In this document: positions 60,382-64,000 of the stretch, piece after piece | Numbering within the stretch: the first letter of the stretch is position 1 | How the letters are laid out: the number at the start of each line of letters is the position of its first letter | Assembly: GCA_016704435.1 (NCBI GenBank) | Contig: JADJAB010000007.1 | Coordinates: forward strand, 1-64,000 | Direction: 5' to 3' | DNA from: Rhodobacter sp. | GTDB lineage: Bacteria > Pseudomonadota > Alphaproteobacteria > Rhodobacterales > Rhodobacteraceae | DNA length: 64,000 nt | The notes under the pieces: model-generated | Seen by the model: the letters and a program-made list of their open reading frames with translations, nothing else | Told to the model about the DNA's origin: nothing | Database searches by the model: none | Position numbers and translations under genes: made by a program

Positions 60382-61739
60382 TTGCCCTTCGACGTGGATC
60401 TTTTTGTCATCGGCGGCGGCTCGGGCGGGGTGCGCGCGGCGCGCATCGCGGCGACCGAGGGCGGCGCGACCGTGGCCCTGGCCGAGGAGAGCCGCATGGG
60501 CGGCACCTGCGTGATCCGCGGCTGCGTGCCGAAGAAGCTGATGGTCTACGCCTCGGAATTCGCCGGCCAGATCGACGATGCCCGCGCCTATGGCTGGGAT
60601 GTCACCGCCCATGGCTTCGACTGGTCCCGCTTTCGCGCGGCGCTGGAAGCCGAGCTGACCCGGCTGGAAAACGCCTATCGCGGCACGCTGAAAGGCGCCG
60701 GCGTCACCATCCACGACACCCGTGCCGTGGTGGAGGACGCCCACAGCGTCCGCCTGGCCACCGGCGAGAAGATCACCGCCAAGCACATCCTGATCGCCAC
60801 CGGCGGCTGGCCCTTCGTGCCCGACATTCCGGGCCGGGATCTGGCCGTCACCTCGAACGAGATGTTCCATCTGCCGCAGCTGCCCAAACGCGCGCTGGTC
60901 GTCGGCGGCGGCTTCATCGCCTCGGAATTTGCCTGCATCCTCAACGGCATGGGCGTCGATGTCTGCCAGTATTACCGCGGCGCGCAGATCCTGCGCGGCT
61001 TTGATGACGAGGCACGCGGCCATGTCGCCACCGCGATGGCAGCGAACGGCATCACCATCCATTGCGGCACCGACGTGCTGGCGCTGGAAAGGACCGCCGG
61101 CGGCATCCGCGCCGTCGCCACCGACGGCTCCGACCGCGAGTTCGACCTGGTGCTTTACGCCACCGGGCGGCGGCCCAACAGCAGCGGCCTCGGGCTGGAG
61201 GCTCTGGGCGTGAAGCTGGGCCGCCAGGGCCAGATCGCGGTGGACGATTTCAGCCAGACCTCGGTCCCTCGATCTACGCGGTGGGCGACGTGACCGACAG
61301 GGTCAACCTGACCCCGGTCGCCATCCGGGAAGGCCACGCCTTCGCCGATACCGTCTTTCGCGGCGTGCCGACCAGGGCCGACCACGACCTGGTGCCGAGT
61401 GCCGTCTTCACCCAGCCGGAACTCGGCACCGTGGGCCTGACCGAAGAGGCTGCGCGCGAAGCGGGTCCGATCGAGGTCTATTCCGCCACCTTCCGCCCGA
61501 TGAAATCGCTGTTCGCGGGCCGCCCCGACCGTGTGCTGATGAAGCTGATCGTCGCCACCGACACGCGCCGCGTGCTGGGCTGCCATATCGTCGGAGAGGG
61601 TGCCGCCGAGATGATCCAGCTGGCCGCCGTGGCGGTGAAGATGGGGGCCACGAAACAGGATTTCGACCGCACCGTGGCCGTGCATCCCACCATGGCCGAA
61701 GAGCTGGTGACGATGCGAAAGCCGGTCCGCACGGCCTGA
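60382..61739 (+). CDS. gor: glutathione reductase (frameshifted)
   Basis: FAD/NADPH disulfide reductase keeping glutathione reduced, about 452 residues. TTG 60382 (GGAG upstream) gives MPFDVDLFVIGGGSGGVRAA. The redox pair is in GGTCVIRGCVPKKLM; the NADPH loop is VVGGGFIASEFACILNGMG; FAD-binding TSVPSIYAVGDVTD follows, where the frame breaks at a CCC run (61266-61268). The interface part has AVHPTMAEELVTM with the catalytic His. A single missing base explains it; both sides are strictly conserved. Confidence 0.93.
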
Positions 61740-61819
61740 TGGCGGCGGAATGGTGCTTGAATTCGCCGTGCGGATGCACAGGTTAGACGGAACCGACGGA
61801 AAAAGAGGAAAAAAGATCA

Positions 61820-63010
61820 ATGGCAGGAAGCGGTGGGCCCTGGGGCGGCGGTGGCGGCGATGACGATCGCAACGGCGGGCGCGGCCGGGGCGACGAGGAT
61901 CGGGACGGCGGCCGCGACGATGGCCGGCGCGGCGGCGGGCGGCGGCCGGGCGAGGGCCCGCAGATCCCCGAGATCGACGAGATCATGCGCAAGGGGCAAG
62001 AGCAGTTGCGCGTCCTGATGGGCGGCCGCGGCCGTGGCGGCAAGAACGGCGGCGGCGGCGGTGGCAACCCGATCGGCCCGCTCTTTACCCGCAAGGGCCT
62101 GATGCTGGGCGCGCTGGCGCTGGTGGCCGCCTGGGCCTTCATGTCCTTCTACACGGTGCGGCCCGAAGAACGCTCGGTCGAGCTGTTCCTGGGCGAAACC
62201 GCTGGCGTCGGCGATCCGGGCCTGAACTTCGCGCCCTGGCCGGTGGTGACCTATGAAAAGGTGCAGGTCACCGGCGAACGCACCACCGACATCGGCGCTG
62301 CCGATGGCAACACCGGCGCCCTGATGCTGACCCGCGACCAGAACATCGTCGACATCGGCTTTCAGGTGGTCTGGAACATCTCGGACCCTGAGGAATACCT
62401 GTTCAACCTGGCCGACCCCGACGAGACCATCCGCGCGGTCAGCGAAAGTGCGATGCGCGACATCATCGCGCGGTCGGAACTGTCGCCCATCCTCAACCGC
62501 GAACGCGGCGCCATTGCCGTCGATCTGCGGGTTGCGGTGCAGGGCACGCTGGACGAATACAAGGCCGGCATCCAGGTGATCCGGGTCAACCTGCGGCGCG
62601 CGCAGCCGCCCGCCGATGTCGGTGCGGCGTTCCGCGCCGTGCAGGACGCCCAGCAGGAACGCGACCGGCTGGAGAAAGAGGCCGACGGCTACGCCAACAA
62701 GGTGACGGCGGGCGCCCGCGGTGAAGCGGCGCGGCTGGTCGAAGAGGCCGAAGGCTACCGTGCCAATGCGGTGAACTCGGCCGAGGGCGAGGCGGCGCGC
62801 TTCAACTCGGTCTATGCCGAATATGTGAAGGCGCCGGAAATCACCCGGCGGCGGTTGTATCTTGAAACGATGGAAAAGGTTCTGGGCGGCATGGACAAGG
62901 TGATCCTTGACGGCGTGACGGGCGAGGCCGGCGGTCAGGGCGTTCTGCCCTATCTGCCGCTTGACCGGCTGGGCCGCGGCGCGGCCCCCGCAACCGGGGG
63001 GAGCAACTGA
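61820..63010 (+). CDS. hflK: FtsH modulator HflK
   Basis: Membrane SPFH/band-7 protein that with HflC encloses FtsH protease, 396 residues. A Gly/Asp/Arg-rich cytoplasmic start (about 1-85, GGPWGGGGGDDDRNGG) precedes one membrane helix (LMLGALALVAAWAFMSFYTV, about 94-113), then the SPFH domain and a long helix with QERDRLEKEADGYANKV and ARGEAARLVEEAEGYRANAV. Its stop overlaps the hflC start (TGATG). Confidence 0.96.
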   Translation: MAGSGGPWGGGGGDDDRNGGRGRGDEDRDGGRDDGRRGGGRRPGEGPQIPEIDEIMRKGQEQLRVLMGGRGRGGKNGGGGGGNPIGPLFTRKGLMLGALALVAAWAFMSFYTVRPEERSVELFLGETAGVGDPGLNFAPWPVVTYEKVQVTGERTTDIGAADGNTGALMLTRDQNIVDIGFQVVWNISDPEEYLFNLADPDETIRAVSESAMRDIIARSELSPILNRERGAIAVDLRVAVQGTLDEYKAGIQVIRVNLRRAQPPADVGAAFRAVQDAQQERDRLEKEADGYANKVTAGARGEAARLVEEAEGYRANAVNSAEGEAARFNSVYAEYVKAPEITRRRLYLETMEKVLGGMDKVILDGVTGEAGGQGVLPYLPLDRLGRGAAPATGGSN

Positions 63011-63924
63011 TGCGCGCGATCTACATTCTTCCCGTCCTCTTTGTCGTGATGGTCACGGCGCTGTCCTCGGTCTTCATCGTCGATGAACGCAAGAAGGGGC
63101 TGGTGCTGCAGTTCGGCGAGATCATGCAGGAAAAGGAAACCCCCGGCCTGGGCTTCAAGCTGCCCTTCATCCAGGAAGTGGTCTATTACGAGGACCGCAT
63201 CCTGGGTCTGCAGACCGCGCCGATCGAGGTGACGCTTCTGGGCGAACGGCGGCTGGTCGTCGATGCCTTCGCGCGCTGGCGGATCACCGATCTGAAGGCC
63301 TTTCGCCAGGCCACTGGCACCAGCGGCGAAGAGCGCGCCCAGGCGTTGCTCAACAACATCCTGCAACAGGCGATTCCTGAAGTGCTGGGCAAGACCACCC
63401 AGGACCGGGTCCTCAGCCAGGACCGGACCGGGCTGATGAACGAGATCCGCGACATCGCCCGGCGCGAGGCCGAGGCGCTGGGCGTCACCGTGATCGACGT
63501 GCGACTGACCCGCACCGACCTGCCCGAGCAGAACCTTGCCGCCACCTTCTCGCGGATGCGCGCCGAGCGTGAACGCGAAGCCGCCGACGAGATCGCCCGC
63601 GGTGGCGAGGCGGCGCAGCGGGTGCGGGCCTCGGCCGACCGGACTGTGGTCGAAGAGACCTCGAAGGCGCGCAAGACGGCCGAGGCGATCCGCGGCGAGG
63701 CCGATGCCGAAAGAAACCGCATCCTGGCCGAAGCCTATGGCCAGGACCCCGAGTTCTTTGCCTTCTTCCGCTCGCTGACCGCCTATCAGGTGGCGCTGCG
63801 GGGCGAGACCTCGACCATCGTGATGAAGCCCGACAGCGAGTTCTTCGACTACCTGCGCAGCGAAAGCGGGCCGGTCGATGCCCCCGCGACGGCGCCGGCG
63901 ACAGCCCCGGTCACCGCGCCGTGA
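63010..63924 (+). CDS. hflC: FtsH modulator HflC
   Basis: Partner of HflK, 304 residues. N-terminal anchor IYILPVLFVVMVTALSSVFI (about 4-23), then SPFH domain with VDERKKGLVLQFGEI and DAFARWRITDLKAFRQ. A coiled segment has EREREAADEIARGGEAAQRV and RKTAEAIRGEADAERNRI. The Pro/Ala/Thr end (APATAPATAPVTAP) is variable in the family. Stop overlaps a GTG start of the next gene. Confidence 0.96.
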   Translation: MRAIYILPVLFVVMVTALSSVFIVDERKKGLVLQFGEIMQEKETPGLGFKLPFIQEVVYYEDRILGLQTAPIEVTLLGERRLVVDAFARWRITDLKAFRQATGTSGEERAQALLNNILQQAIPEVLGKTTQDRVLSQDRTGLMNEIRDIARREAEALGVTVIDVRLTRTDLPEQNLAATFSRMRAEREREAADEIARGGEAAQRVRASADRTVVEETSKARKTAEAIRGEADAERNRILAEAYGQDPEFFAFFRSLTAYQVALRGETSTIVMKPDSEFFDYLRSESGPVDAPATAPATAPVTAP

Positions 63925-64000
63925 GCTGGGTTCTGCTGGCCCTCGGGCTGGTTCTGGCAGCAGAGGGGCTGGCGCTTGCGCTGGCCCCTTCGCGTATCGA
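63921..64000 (+). CDS. DUF2065 membrane protein, start only (cut by window edge)
   Basis: GTG 63921 overlaps the hflC stop (GTGA) and begins MSWVLLALGLVLAAEGLALA. Short hydrophobic proteins of DUF2065 (YjeT-like) follow hflC in many proteobacteria, and the WVLLALGLVLxxEGL pattern fits. Confidence 0.8.
   Translation, partial: MSWVLLALGLVLAAEGLALALAPSRI

Overview
The window is high-GC DNA from an alphaproteobacterium, almost certainly the Rhodobacteraceae (Rhodobacter/Tabrizicola/Gemmobacter-like). The grounds are the order of the division and cell-wall genes, two DUF2484 genes beside murC, a DUF1476 (F1-ATPase zeta) gene, a circularly permuted two-piece tmRNA with tag ANDNRAPVALAA, and a homocysteine methyltransferase / radical SAM / corrinoid-protein block typical of this family. 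No plasmid backbone, CRISPR array, rRNA or tRNA was seen.

Layout. 0-8.4 kb: argD-argF, a DUF1993/cysteine-hydrolase pair, an O-methyltransferase-like gene, an MFS exporter, sdaA and a glutathione transferase. 8.5-10.8 kb: decayed Mu-like phage genes ending in a 124-bp inverted-repeat element. 10.9-26.4 kb: murD, ftsW, murG, murC, DUF2484 genes around an amino-acid permease, a decayed Ala-rich gene, murB, ddl, ftsQ, ftsA, ftsZ. 26.6-30.2 kb: lpxC, bamD, recN. 30.3-36.6 kb: FAD oxidase, purQ, a DctB/DctD-like two-component pair and a membrane protein. 37-45.9 kb: rne, a broken GNAT gene, tusA, ccdA, a hydrolase-P450 pair, purS-purC, DUF1476. 46-52.6 kb: MprF-like protein, then parts of a probable split methionine synthase (homocysteine-binding protein, radical SAM protein, corrinoid protein, a small membrane protein, DUF1638) and small genes. 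52.6-57.7 kb: fumC, methyltransferase, sspB, chrA, chrB, ssrA. 57.9-59.1 kb: a second copy of the Mu-like remnant. 59.5-64 kb: rpiA, gor, hflK, hflC, DUF2065.

Working together: the dcw genes make and divide the wall, and lpxC and bamD serve the outer membrane. SspB delivers proteins tagged by the nearby tmRNA to ClpXP. HflKC controls FtsH proteolysis. The corrinoid block most likely makes methionine. Several housekeeping genes (argD, dctB, dctD, rne, chrA, gor) carry single frameshifts at short runs of identical bases while both halves stay well conserved. This points to consensus errors in the assembly more than to real gene loss. The phage-derived genes, in contrast, look truly decayed.
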